Notes under the pieces: generated by a model | Seen by the model: only the letters and a program-made list of their open reading frames with translations | What the model was told of the DNA's origin: nothing | The model's database searches: none | Part shown: in pieces, positions 50,392 to 62,515 of the stretch | Numbering within the stretch: position 1 is the stretch's first letter | Layout: every line of letters begins with the position of its first letter | Program-made: the position numbers and the translations under genes | NCBI GenBank assembly: GCA_963969395.1 | Contig: OZ017803.1 | Location: forward strand, 13,392,001-13,456,000 | Length of the DNA stretch: 64,000 nt | Origin: Pseudoscleropodium purum | Lineage: Eukaryota; Streptophyta; Bryopsida; Hypnales; Brachytheciaceae | Reading direction: 5' to 3'

Positions 50392-53300
50392 CTACCTGGC
50401 TCGGATCTGATTGAGTTCCACAACGATACTGAGATCATCAGAAGGTCCACGTCGAGGCCTGCCGTGGCCGTGGTAATACGCTTTCCCGGATGAGCTTCCT
50501 TCCTCCGAGATGTTGTCCAGGCCGCTATTGTTCCTATAGTCTACGGATCCTCGTTGCGACCGGGTTCCCGGCTTGTAGGCTGGCTCGCTCTTCCCCTCGC
50601 CCAGCACCAGCACTTCCGACTCCGTATCGCTCTGCAGAATTGAGACAATGCGTGCCATGGAAGGCCGCTTCTCCGGTGCGTTTTGGATGCACAGAAGGCA
50701 CACGTTGATGACGCGTTGGACATCGCGGACTTCGTCGTCGGTCAGGTGGAGGGTCCGGTCCACGAGGTCGAGTAGTCGGTCTTGTTCGTGGAGGATCCAG
50801 GCCTGCAAGGATGTTCGATGATCGAGACGTTAGAAGCCAGGACAATTTTGTTGAAAATAATGGGTTACTCTAATCGACATTTTGACATTAATTGACGTCA
50901 TTAATATCAATTTCAAGTAGTTAAATGCTTGAATTGGCATCATTCCGATCCGGCACCAAAAATTATGACATATATGTACATATTACATGTTAAAAGTCTC
51001 AAAATCTAGAACAGAAACGGATTAGAAACGAGCATTCTGAAACGTGCCAAAGTCCTGGAGCACCGCCAATTTAACCAATTGACGTTTTCAGCTTGTGTCC
51101 ATATATAGATACTTTCAGCAAATTCTTATGCGAATTGCATTCCATCACAACATAGTGCACCCTAAGCTAGGATTTCCACCCACCCACACCAACTGGTTCC
51201 CAAAAGCTTTTCCATTTTTTCCTTTCTTGACTACCAGAGGGTTCACTGCGCCAATGTCATGACATAGATGCTTTAGTTGGTTGGGCACGTGATACATGGC
51301 CGCCTCGAGGAGTCCATTCTTCCAGTCGAATGAATGAGAATGCTACTCTTTCTTTCAACATCATTCAATTATATGTATGTTAAGAAAGTCAATCTGCGCT
51401 TTCCCGCAGTGAATGCACGGTTAGAGGCAAATATATTCCGCAGTTCTCACATTCGGAACTTTGAGCAGTAGGGTCTTGCAAGCTACGTGGTTCAACAGAG
51501 ATGGAGATCATACCCATTTGGAGAGGTACACTTGGTCTAGATCATACGACTCATCAATGTTCCGTCGACCACTTATAATCTCCAAACACAACACTCCAAA
51601 GCTGTACACATCCACTTTGTCGCTCAGTTGTCCCAGGGAAGCATACTCTGGTGCCAAGTAACCTCTGCATAGTTCATCATTTGCACAATAATCAATGACG
51701 ATAAAATATTAGAGAACCTTCATTCTAAGGCGGACAACAGAAGCAGCAAATATAAAAAAATTAATCATTCCTAGTACTGAAACTTGAATTTGCTTTTAGG
51801 AAAAGAGGTGGTGCTTACTTTGTTCCGGCAACATGAACAGTCATGATGTGGCTTTGCTCGTCCGGGAATAACAGAGCCAAACCAAAGTCCGCAATTTTGG
51901 GTTCCATACTCTTATCTAACAAAACGTTGCTCGCCTTGATGTCCCGATGAATGACTCTTGGTTGTGCCAGCGCATGCAGATAATGCAAACCACGCGCAAT
52001 CCCAAGACAAATCTTTAGTCGCACAGCCCAACTGACCACCTGCCTTCTTGAACCTGGCGTAATGTACATGATAACGAACTTCGTATTAGTTAAGTATCTA
52101 GATTCAAATATGAATGGATGTAAATAACAGTAAGAATGCCACCGGTATCTGTGAAGATGATTTCAGGAAACTGAAATGCCGAAACAAAGATAAGAGTGGC
52201 TCCATGTAGATGAGTAACAAACATACCAAGTAAAATTTGATCGACATCGAAGTTATCCATATACTCGTAAACCAGCAGCCTTTGGTGTTCACGAAGGCAA
52301 CATCCTTTCAGGTTCACCAGGTTCCTGTGCTTCATTCCAGTGATAAGGACAACTTCGTTGGAGAATTCATCGATGCCTTGAGAGGTTTTGACGAACAGCT
52401 GCTTCACAGCCACCACGTTTCCATTCGGAAAAATACCCTGCAGTGGTGCAAGAGGAGCTCAGAATATATTGCACAAAACCCGAAATTCTCAGCAATTATG
52501 CTTCAAATATTGACTCACATCTCAGTTAAAAGATTGGTGTAACCGTGGGATTGTCTACGTAAGATGTGCACATTGATGTGAAGGGAATGCAATTTATGGA
52601 TTAATTAGCAATTCTATCTGAACAACACGCTAATGTCAATGTCAAAGTGAATAGTCGCCAATACAACGGAATTGACGTTAATAGTGGTGTTTAGTACCTT
52701 GTAAACCGCGCCATAGCCACCCTGGCCCAGCTTCATATCGTCGTGAAAGTCTCGTGTGGCTGCCTTGATCTCATTGTAGGAGAATATGGTGGGCTTGACA
52801 TCATACTCTTCAAATTCTGCAGACCATAGAATAAAATTAAGTTAGCATCAAAGAAATCCAAGGTACTCACAGCAACTGTGAGAAAGTGTTCATGAACAAG
52901 ACTAATTGAGGAATATTCAGGGCTCCTGAGCACTCACTCTTACTGAACTGAAGTTGCAGATACTTTTTGTATCTTCTGTTTTTATAAAGTATAGCTCCCA
53001 CAACAACTGCCAGTATCAGTATCACCGAAATCACACTGGTCGTGACAGCAGCGATGACGACCTTGCGGTTGTTTGTTTTTGCTGCACAATAGCAGTGACT
53101 TATGAACTGTTAAAGCACCAAAGAACAGATAAGGATCCTGTTTTTCATATCATTCGTGAACATATTTCCTAAACCCTAAACCAAGTTGCATAATCACATT
53201 TGTTTCTAAAATACAAATGCACAGGGGCAAACGCCAGCTGAATGAGTACTGACCTGGACTTACAAAGCAGATTTGGTTACAGAAGCATCTCTGGCCATCA

Positions 53301-56300
53301 TTTCCAGAGTCATAGTGCTGACAATATGGATTCCCATCAAGTCTGCAAATAGAATTTATCCCCACAAAGCTCAGGACACACAAATCTAACTATTCTAAAA
53401 GTAATCACTTTGTCTAAATTAATGCCCAGCTTTCCTTTGAATCTGAAAGAATGCTCCAAGTGAAAACTGCGATAATGGATTTGTGGGGTTATCAGTTACT
53501 TTATATATTTACTCCTGCTCAGCCAATGGAAACTGCATTGAGAATTACATAATTCAACTACAGTGTCACTTGTAACATTGGAATGCTGTACATAATGGAA
53601 GGTCAAGGGTCTCGGATGACATACTTGATGAGAGTGGTGATGTTCTCGATGGAGAATGCGTCATATCTTACTTGGGTGATTCTGTTGTTGCTCAAACTCA
53701 GAATCCTCAGCTTTCCGGTTGAATTAGTATCCGAGTTATTGAGCAGTAATTGCAGTTCATTCATCCGGATAAGGTCAAGTCCTCCTGAAAGGCTGTTGTT
53801 GTGCAGGTACCTGCATTTCAAATAAATTGATGAATTTAACGCTAGATTTGCGTGGATTGGCATAATTTCATATTAAGTGTTACTGAAAGCACAAGCCTCG
53901 AACGTAAATATCCTGTGAGGATTGTTATAATTTTATTATCCACTGAAGTCTTATATTTAGAGCGCAGATTATATGATCGAATATTTATGAACCCCTAGTT
54001 AAGCAAATGAATACTGGTTCAAGTAAGCGTTTAGGTTACGTGGAACACGGAATGCAACTTACAGTTCTTGAATAGTGCCAAGGTTTGTCAAGTTCCAGGC
54101 TGGAAGACGACCAGATAGTTTGTTGCCAGACAAGTCTAGCGTAGCCAGTTTGGCATTCAGATTAAAGGTATCCTGTAAATTCCCTGTCCAAGAGAAATTG
54201 TTTCCGCCAAAACTCCTGTTTCAAATCCACACATGTATGCTAGCTGTGAGCCAAGATATAATGAGATACATGCGAAATTATTCCTGTTTGTTAAAATGGC
54301 ATGTTTCGAAGCACCAATATTGTGACATTCAAGTGGCCATAACCTGGAAACTAGGACGGGCATAGATTCAAGCTAGATTTCAGCTGAGTTATTTCACTGA
54401 AATCCGCCATTTTCACAAATATGAGGTTCAGAGGAACTACGAACAATGTTCGTGCTCACTATCTTATGCAGTTTCAATGCAGTTTGTATATGATCATGAT
54501 CTTAAATTCAACCATTTCTGCAAATGAAGAAACAAATTCAAAATGGATAGGGACGACTCATCATCAATACTTACACAGTCTGCAGGGCGGAAAAAGTTGT
54601 AAGATCTGGTAACTGCCCCACAAAATCATTCCCAGAGACATCCCTGCATTATCACCAGAAATTAAAACAGTTAGAGAAGTGTCACATACCTCGAGTACTC
54701 TTAACTCAGGTAGAACAATGGCTACTCTCCGGGAAGTAGATGAGAAAAGGTTTTAGCAAATTCATTTCTTCAAACGGTGTAACTTGATCAGGAACAGTAG
54801 ACAGGTAAAGCTTACAAATGAATCAATTTCTGCATCCTGGATAGGTCTGGCAACTCCCCAGTGAACTGATTGTTAGATATGTCCCTGCCAGGAATCAACA
54901 GAATCCATCAAGCACTTGTTCCGATGGGACACAAACTAAGCATTCATGTATGTACAAATATATAAAAGGAAATTTCCATTAAATTATAGAAATTATCAGA
55001 TGAAATGCCAAAGTTTTGTATGACTGTTCTAAGTTGAAACCTGTGCCTGTCAAACCACAAGACATTCATCACCAAATAGACATTGATTCGCAGCGAAAGA
55101 TGCAAACCGACTTACAGTTTTTCTAGTTCCGTCTTATTCTTGAAAGCGTAGGATAGAATTGGTCCCGTTAATTTATTGTTACCAATACTGAGTACTTGGA
55201 GGTAATCCATGGTGCTCAGCTGGGTAAACGGAAACGATCCAGTGAACTGATTGCCACTCAGATCCCTGTCAAATATTTAGAACAAAGGAATTAGAATACT
55301 AAACCGGAATATTGGACTGAGAAGTAAATTAAGCACTTTGCGCTAAGTACTATTTAAAGTATACCCTGGATATTAAGGATTACATCAATGGTTTATTCCG
55401 TTAAATTGGCACGCTTCCCGCCCAAAAATTTGAGACAGACATGTACATAAAGGTGTAAAAATAGGTGTAGATTTATGTTTCAATAAGCGGATTCTAAAAG
55501 GTGCCAAAGTATTGAAATACCGCCAATTCAAGGAAATTGAAATCATCAGAAACTCAAACTGTCTAATTATACAGGCTCTTCAAGAATGAGAGGAAACTCA
55601 CAATTGCAGGAGATTCCAGAGACTCGTCCAATTTGGAATAATTCCGTCGAAACCATTGTCATGAACATCCCTACACATGTATTCAGATATAATCAATTGG
55701 TATTATTTGATAGCCAGATCAAAATAGTGGACCATGAACTATCTGAACTATCTGGACAGTGGTATTTATCTGATTGGCTGCAAATTAAACTCCATCCAAA
55801 TGATGGTCCTAACATTGGGGGCAGTCAGCAAACTTACAAAACATTTAGCCACATGTACTCGAGTTCCTCAGGAAGTGGACCAGTGAGTCGAGGATTTCCT
55901 GTCAATTCTCTGGAAGCATCATAGGATATGACTGTTAGCTGGTCAGAGAGGGAAAACTGGCGCAGTTTTCTAACTCTAAGTAGTTCGACATGATCATCGT
56001 TACCATCTAACAATGATTGAGAAGCATGTTAACGGTCAATAGCTTTGCATATTGGAACTTAGCTAATACTCCCTCTGTCCCAATTAAGACCTCCAAATTG
56101 GAAAGAGAATATAAAAGTCTAAGAAGCTCTGTTTATTGATTTTGAACGTTGAATGTTGAGCATGCAATGTGGAATTTTTGGAGTTGATTGGGGTGGAATT
56201 AATCTGAATTCCACATCAATTATTCGACAATCAAAATTAAAAAATGGAGCACTTTAGTGGTACATGCTTTACATCTAATTCAAACAAATTTAGTGGCACA

Positions 56301-57727
56301 GAGGGATTACATGTTTTTCGATGTAGTGGAACTAATGTCAATTTTGTTAAATTGCAGAAATTTCATTGAAAAAGCTTAGCTAGAGAGCTAGGAGGGGGAA
56401 TGAGGTGAAAATCCTAGCTAGTTTTGCAAGTTATCAGTGTAAAATGTTCCAGATGAGATGCAATATGTATCTTCATAACAAGCTAAATTACATATGTGTC
56501 AAAATGATGCAAGGAATATTTTCAGTTTAACAAAATTGATGTTAATTAAACACAACATTTTTGGGTACTGAAGAGGCTAGCTCCAGGGAACTTACAAGGT
56601 AGTCATCGACAACAAGTCTCCAATAGATGGTGACAAAGTGCCAACAATCGATGCATTGGATATGGACCTGCTCGGAAGCATTTCAATTCATTTCACACAT
56701 ATCACTGTTAGAAGTGACTTGACTAAGATCTCACATAGTAACTATCATCATGCACTATTAATTATAATTTAAATAAGAGTATCATGAAGCAACACTAGGA
56801 CCAGGGGTTGCCAACTGAAGGTGCCAGTGTCGACAATGTCCATGACTGTAACGAACACATTGACGTCTTAATTGGTGCGGGTTACTGGGACCCCTACTTA
56901 GTAACCCGACGTTTCTTAAGGTTCTTGTTATTCTGGCCCTATTCAACGACCGAACAATAAACTAACTAATTGAAAAAAAGCATAGAATAGAATAGTGTAC
57001 AGAGAGTAGAAGCATGCTTACAAGCCAACTACACTGATGTTCCAGTTGGTTACATTATCTGAATCAACACTCCGGTTATGTTTCAAGCACTGCACTCCTC
57101 GCCAATTGGGAGCCACAACGTCTGAATAGGACAGACTCTTGCACGGAAACGGTTGCGATAAATTCCAACCATCCAGGTTGCTGATCTGATCCGGGGTATC
57201 TTTCCAAGCTACAAAGATATCCTGGAGAGCGTCCACTGCAATCAAACAAGTGCATTCTTAATTTAGATTGGAAACAAAAAAACCCATTGAAACACAGAGT
57301 GACATTCTTGCGCGTAAGTTGCAAACATGACTTTACCGACAGTGTGCGTACTACGATTCTCGAGTCTAGTTAGAATCGTAAACTATTCACTAATAGGCAC
57401 TCCAATGGGCCGGCCGTCCTGACTCCTGAGTCAGGCAGTCGATCTGTCACTCTACTCTCCCACGCGCGGGGGCACTGCCAAATTCTCTTCATTTGTTTGT
57501 TAAGAAAAAGGAATTTCGAAAACTGTCCATGAGCAACATGCCCTCTACTACTGCCAAATTGCGAACTTTGTAGAGCAAAGGATTCCAAGTCATTGAAACT
57601 TACGGTCATCTGTGTCGTAATAGTTGATGCCACTGACTTGTACAAAGCAGACATTGCCAAGTACAAGCAGTAAGGCTATCACAGATCGGCCAAACTGATC
57701 ACAGAGCAGCTGCGACTGTTGTCCCAT
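50392..57727 (-). CDS. Leucine-rich-repeat receptor-like kinase
   Basis: Seventeen exons join in phase: 57727-57604, 57235-57022, 56667-56596, 55975-55838, 55670-55602, 55265-55116, 54884-54816, 54643-54575, 54215-54063, 53810-53625, 53342-53254, 53081-52944, 52816-52698, 52437-52227, 52053-51819, 51664-51514 and 50802-50392, giving 865 aa. A signal peptide covers residues 1-33. An N-terminal cap ([16 protein letters not shown], then WRGVQC) precedes about nine leucine-rich repeats, largely one or two per exon with all boundaries in the same phase. A Cys-containing juxtamembrane segment (NPYC, then CFCNQIC) leads to one transmembrane helix (about 455-478). The cytoplasmic kinase has [31 protein letters not shown] and GYLAPEYA, so all catalytic residues are present. 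The kinase resembles plant LRR subfamily VIII, but no malectin domain is seen. Ligand unknown. The exon 11 donor GTCAGT was chosen because the nearer GTAAGT breaks phase. Confidence 0.95.
50933..51070. repeat. Intronic MITE-like repeat, copy A
   Basis: It starts ATTGGCA and ends CCGCCAAT, so ATTGGC/GCCAAT form short terminal inverted repeats. Internal words such as GACATATATGTACAT and GTGCCAAAGT recur in copy B. It lies in the last intron of the receptor kinase. Confidence 0.65.
55405..55527. repeat. Intronic MITE-like repeat, copy B
   Basis: It has the same ATTGGC start and CCGCCAAT end as copy A, with GACATGTACAT and GTGCCAAAGTATTG inside. It lies in the intron between the exons at 55670-55602 and 55265-55116 of the same gene. 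Two related insertions in two introns of one gene suggest a local small transposon family. Confidence 0.65.
56067..56309. mobile_element. Stowaway-type MITE in a receptor-kinase intron
   Basis: The left end TACTCCCTCTGTCCCA and the reverse complement of the right end TAATCCCTCTGTGCCA match at 14 of 16 positions. The CTCCCTC-type terminus and the flanking TA dinucleotides are the marks of Stowaway elements, mobilised by Tc1/mariner transposases. The 243-bp element is AT-rich inside and has no open frame. It lies in the intron between exons 56667-56596 and 55975-55838. Confidence 0.75.
56878..56908. repeat. 9-bp inverted repeat in receptor-kinase intron 2
   Basis: CGGGTTACT at 56878-56886 pairs with AGTAACCCG at 56900-56908 across 13 nt. 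It is a simple foldback with no other element attached. Confidence 0.6.
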
Positions 57728-57932
57728 CTTGCTGCAACTGCAACAGGGAGTTTGATCCTGACAACCGTACTAACAACAAGGCCACAAATCCTCAAAACTA
57801 AAAAAACAATGCGTCATCGGACTGAGGTTTTCCGTCACTCTCAAGTCCGAGCACAACCTCATATATTCGTGGTCTCAGTCTGCAGCATGAACTGCATAAT
57901 CGGTACACGGGTGCCTGTCTGGCGAGAATAAT

Positions 57933-57941
57933 CTATTTAAA
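57933..57941 (-). promoter_or_regulatory. Possible TATA box of the receptor-kinase gene
   Basis: In the gene's sense the sequence reads TTTAAATAG, about 205 nt before the start codon. This is a reasonable distance for a leader of about 170 nt. The match to a plant TATA consensus is only fair. Confidence 0.35.
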
Positions 57942-58922
57942 GCTATGGAGGGGTGGTAGAATCTCTACCGGAAAAAAAGAAATGGTAATTAAAGCGCATG
58001 TATCAAGCTTCAAAGCCGCGTCCACTTGACTTCTCTGTCTGGAATGCACACCAGGGCACGTCGTTTCAGTTCATCGTCAGATTGTTCCAGTGATTTTTTG
58101 AAGTTTAGGCACATTGAACTTGCAATCAATTTATATGTCCATTTCAAAATTTTGGGACAATGTACTTGAACAAATCAACCAAAGGATCTAGGAGTTGGAT
58201 TTGTTAAATAAATATATATTGAAGAAGACATTGACCTTGATTTGAAGACAAGTATTTGAAGCCTCTAACCATGAATTAAAGAACTTTAGGAGTTAAAACT
58301 TATCTTCAACTAGTTGGTGGAATGATTCCCTTATTATTAAAGTAGAAGTACCTATTTCGGATAGCTTAAGCACTTCAACCTAGATGATGTGGGAAAGTCA
58401 TAGGGAACTGAGTTTAATGTCTCCAAAAATAAGGTTGTGGAAGAATGCCAAAAAAATGTAATGTTTTTCTCCAAAAATGAATATTATATTGGATATATAA
58501 GTGAATTTTGCACCCAATTCCATTTCAGTTACATAGACTCACCTATTGTGGTTAGCTTTGGCACTTCTCCCTAAGTCAAAAGAAAAGAGAGATGAGTGGA
58601 AGAATAGGTAGAAACCAAGAATCTTTTTCAAGGACCATTGCATCCAGTTGTTATTCACAATAGGTTAGCCTACGAAACAATTACAGGAGACTGTCCAAAA
58701 TAGGTACTTCTACCTTAGTTTGGAATTCGTTCCCTGGCCTCTTGCGTTGGAGCGCTCTGTGATTCAATCCGTTTGACCTCTTGCAGATTCCTTATTGGTA
58801 GCGGGTTTCAAGAGATTGTTTCTTCAAGACTGGTCTGCAGGATCTTGTTTGCCACCGAGATGATGCCAAAGCTTGTAGGAATATGCTTGTTTTGATTTAC
58901 CATGTTTGTGCTGGTGAGAGGG

Positions 58923-59150
58923 GGTCGACTCTGTAGGGCCAGGGAGGATTGACCCCTCGCCCGCCTATGAAGGAAATGTTACTCATCATCAAATTTGCAA
59001 ATTTGCAAATTCATATTTGCAATTAGAGGTTCCAGATTAGTTGGACATGGGTAGAAGATAAATTAATTAGGCACAAAAATAGGGGGTCTTTTTCTTTTCA
59101 TGCACTCTGGAAAAATCTGAACCCCTGGGAGGGCTGGTAAGCTTTTGTTT
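58923..59150 (+). repeat. Dispersed repeat family, copy 1
   Basis: It begins near GGGAGGATTGACCCCTCG and includes AATTCATATTTGCAATTAGAG and GGCACAAAAATAGGG, words repeated in order at 61485-61700 and, inverted, at 62290-62515. Non-coding and diverged. Confidence 0.65.
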
Positions 59151-60182
59151 TTTGGCACCCTGCAGTGCAAGTATAGAAAAATAAAACAATGAGTTTTTTT
59201 AAATATTTTGTTTTGAAAAAGTATATATTAAAAAAATAGTAAAACTTGATGTGGTGCTAATGTGGCACAAGTAGTGCTACATCAAATGCTCTCATTAGAA
59301 AATAATAAAAAATAAAAAATAGTTTTATTTCTTCTTTAATTGCACTAGAAGGATTCAAAACTTGCAACCCTCCCATGGCCTAAAATTTTTCCTGATGTGC
59401 GCGGGCAAGCAAAGGATAGGTTCACCCTAACCGTCTATAGTGGTCCAATAAACCTCTTCCAAAGATAGTTTTGTCCTTCTGTATTTTTTATTTTTATTTT
59501 TTATTTTTATTTTTGAATAACACACTACAAGGACAAAAGCTGTTTTCATGCAAGTATTGAACTTGCAACCATGCCAGTCTGTTTGGGCACCTTTTCACCA
59601 TCATCTAGTAGTTTAGTATCATCCTCGGCCATTGCCCCTATACTTTATCTTGGATGAAAAATATAGGAACCTTTTATTTGTTGCAAAAATTTATTTTTGC
59701 AAATTTTGAGTTCATATTTGAAATTTTTGGCCCCTTATTCGCAAGGACATTGCAAGCAACAAGATTAATATGGCACAAAATAGGAGGGCCTTTTTTTTAC
59801 ATTCATCCTACAAGAGTGTATGCTACCATATGATAACCACACCTAAAATTGCATGAATAAGCTTTGTAGCATAACCAATATGCTTTAGAAACTAACAAAT
59901 ATTTTGTACATTGCTAAAGGACTACGAATCAAACTACAAGTGGTTCCATAATTTTTGGACACATTATGAATTTGTTATGAATTTTTAGAGATGCAAGGTG
60001 TAGGGTGCTAAAAGTGTCATATAGTTGATGCCAAAATGAATTTGATGCATAAGAAGAAATGATAGTAGAGAGAAGTTAAAACAACAAAAAGTGCACCCAA
60101 AATTGACCACTTGTAAAGTTATCACATCCACAATACTATTAATAGAGGTGCACACTACTCAAGAATTACTTAACATTTGTCT

Positions 60183-60236
60183 ACCATGCACACCATGCAC
60201 ACCATGCACACCATTTGTCCTTCATGCACACCATTT
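60183..60236. repeat. Short 9-bp minisatellite
   Basis: ACCATGCAC is repeated about three and a half times, then once more after a short interruption. It lies in non-coding DNA. Confidence 0.8.
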
Positions 60237-61091
60237 TAGGTATGAAGCCTATTTATTTATTTTTCAAAAATAGGGGTTGATTTTGAGGAGTGGTCCATTT
60301 TAGATGTAGTAACTTTATATGCAATGAGACCACTTTTGGCGCACACAAGTTGCAACATGGTTTGAGGAGAAAAGTTGATTTGAATCAAGAAGGTTGAAGA
60401 AAGGTTCCATGTAGTCAATGTAGTCATTGTTCCATAGTTGTGTTGTTTAGGTGGCATGATTAGATTGCAATGCCATTTGCTTTGATCACCCTACTTGACC
60501 TACTAAAAAGATGGGAGAAGTGTTATGGGAGGCCTTCATAGACCATGCGAAGGTGGTTTGGCTTACAACCACAAAGCTATGCATTCTTTACTTTGATAAG
60601 GAAGGCAACTTCCTCAAAAGATTTGACAACATCTAACTCCAAACTAATTTCTTTGGAGAGCGTTCTTATAGGCAAATGCAATAGGAATTGGCTCTCCCTA
60701 AAATGGGCACCTTCAAGTCACACAAGAATTGACCCTTCAACCTTTGTTTGACTGTTATCTTTTTAATGATGCAAGCTTTGTTTTTTATGAGGTCTACAGC
60801 CTCACAATTTTCTTTCCATTGGTAGGTTTTAGGCTCATTGGGAAGTGATTTGTAGTACTATGTTAGTCCATTGGTGATTCTTTCTTAGTTATTGAAAAGC
60901 AAAAAAATATTTCCACCGAGGACTTATCCTCTAGTTATGTGTTATGTTTTTTTTTACCAATGGAAATTGTCCATTTGTTTAAAAAAAAGTTGAGTTGAAT
61001 GGGGAAGATTCTTAGAATTTGCTGAGAGTGACTTCTTCTAATTCTATTATTGTAAAGTCGTCATTATGTATAGGGCAATACCCAAGGAGGA

Positions 61092-61166
61092 GGGTGTTTT
61101 GGGAAATAACAGGCCGACAAGGAAGGCAAAGCTCAATGAGGAGGCTTGTTGTTTCCCAAAACGCCC
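61092..61166. repeat. 24-bp imperfect foldback in a GC-richer patch
   Basis: The arm at 61092-61115 contains GTTTTGGGAAATAAC and the arm at 61143-61166 contains GTTGTTTCCCAAAAC. They pair at 21 of 24 positions around a 27-nt loop. The patch from about 61060 to 61480 is GC-richer than its surroundings. Confidence 0.7.
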
Positions 61167-61484
61167 GACAACAGGAAGCCATTGCCCGACGTAAATCATG
61201 AACAGAAGGATGAGAAACCGAGGATGAGAAATTGAAGTCGGATGAGTAATCCGTAATGCCCGATTACGCAAGAAAACCCACGCAATCTGTCATTACGTTG
61301 CATAAGCCTCCTCCGAAATGAACGGAGAATTCCCTGGGAGGGAGTGGTTTATGTTATATTATTGGAAGCGACAGTTTGGGCGTTGCTGCGGCACAAATGT
61401 CGGATGTCCTGGTGGTGTCCAAGTGGTGAACTCGGCAAGGATCTTAATATTATTCCGCATTCAATGTCAGAGGGTGAGAAGAAG

Positions 61485-61945
61485 GCCATTCAGGGTAAAC
61501 TGACCCCTCGCTCGTTCCCGACAGAAAACGCTGAAATTTTGCACATGACAAAATTTGCACATTTTGAATTCATATTGGCAATTACAGTCCCCAAATTAAT
61601 CCTGGAAAAGACAAGATTGGGCCTGGGAGGATTGACCCCTCTACTGCCCCGCCAGAGGGTAAATGTCAAAATTGCTCCCTATTTTGTGCCGCTTAACCCC
61701 TAAATGTCCGAGGCTTGTTATGAGCTTCTTGGAATTTGCTCTAAATTGAACAAAATGCCAACATTTTGATAAGTTGTATCAATTTTTTTGAATTGTAATC
61801 TTACAAATTCAAACTAGACATGCTAGGACCTCATAGGAAAAGAAAACACAACAACATCACTTATGGAGTGAAAGATTATAATGTTTGCCCATGAGGATGT
61901 TAAAACTACAAAAGTGATGTGAAGTCTTTCAATCCACTTTTTACA
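61485..61945 (+). repeat. Composite dispersed repeat (two families joined)
   Basis: The left part (to about 61700) belongs to the family at 58923 and shares GGGAGGATTGACCCCTC and TTTTGAATTCATATT. The right part (61690-61945) is the inverted partner of 19375-19655. The two parts run together without a visible boundary, so they may be one larger element of which the other copies are fragments. Confidence 0.7.
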
Positions 61946-62289
61946 AGTCAAATTTAAAACGTTGGTGAAAAAAAAAATATGAGGTTAAAGGATTTAACAT
62001 GTATAACCCCAATCAATTAATGACTTTTTAAAATCTACTTTACTATTTTTTGTAAATGAATTTTGAATGTGATCTTTTCTCAAAGATTCAGTGTATTTGA
62101 GGCTCATTTCCAAAAGCTCTCAACACTACAGGAAGTCAAGATTGCAATAGGTACACTTGCACAAATCTTGAATGGAAAAATCACTATCATTTACTTTCAA
62201 GATTGGATTTTTGGTACTAAAACTAGACTTCAAGAAGAACTTTAAAAAAATATAAAATATTAAAAATAGCAATTTGGTTAGGTTTTATT

Positions 62290-62515
62290 TAACTTCAAAG
62301 TTTTGCAAACACCAAATTTTGGTATTGCAGACAATTAGGGGTTAAATTTTGTATTTCACTATTTATCCCTAGCTAATTTTGGGTCTCTGGTTGCAAATAA
62401 GAATTCAGAAATTGCAAATTTTACTATATGTGGCAAATAAAATATTTCTGTGTTTTCTAAAAGGGTAAAGTACAAGGCAATAGAGGGATCAATCCTCCGT
62501 GACCGCCCGCCTGGT
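62290..62515 (-). repeat. Dispersed repeat family, inverted copy
   Basis: Read on the minus strand it contains GGAGGATTGATCCCTCTA, TTTCTGAATTCTTATTTGC, CAAAATTAG and a CCCCTAATTG block, in the same order as the 61.5-kb copy. Confidence 0.65.

Noticed and set aside
57404..57440. CTGACTCCTGAGTCAG palindrome in receptor-kinase intron 1
   Set aside because: A 7-bp palindrome is expected by chance at this scale; no partner or element found.
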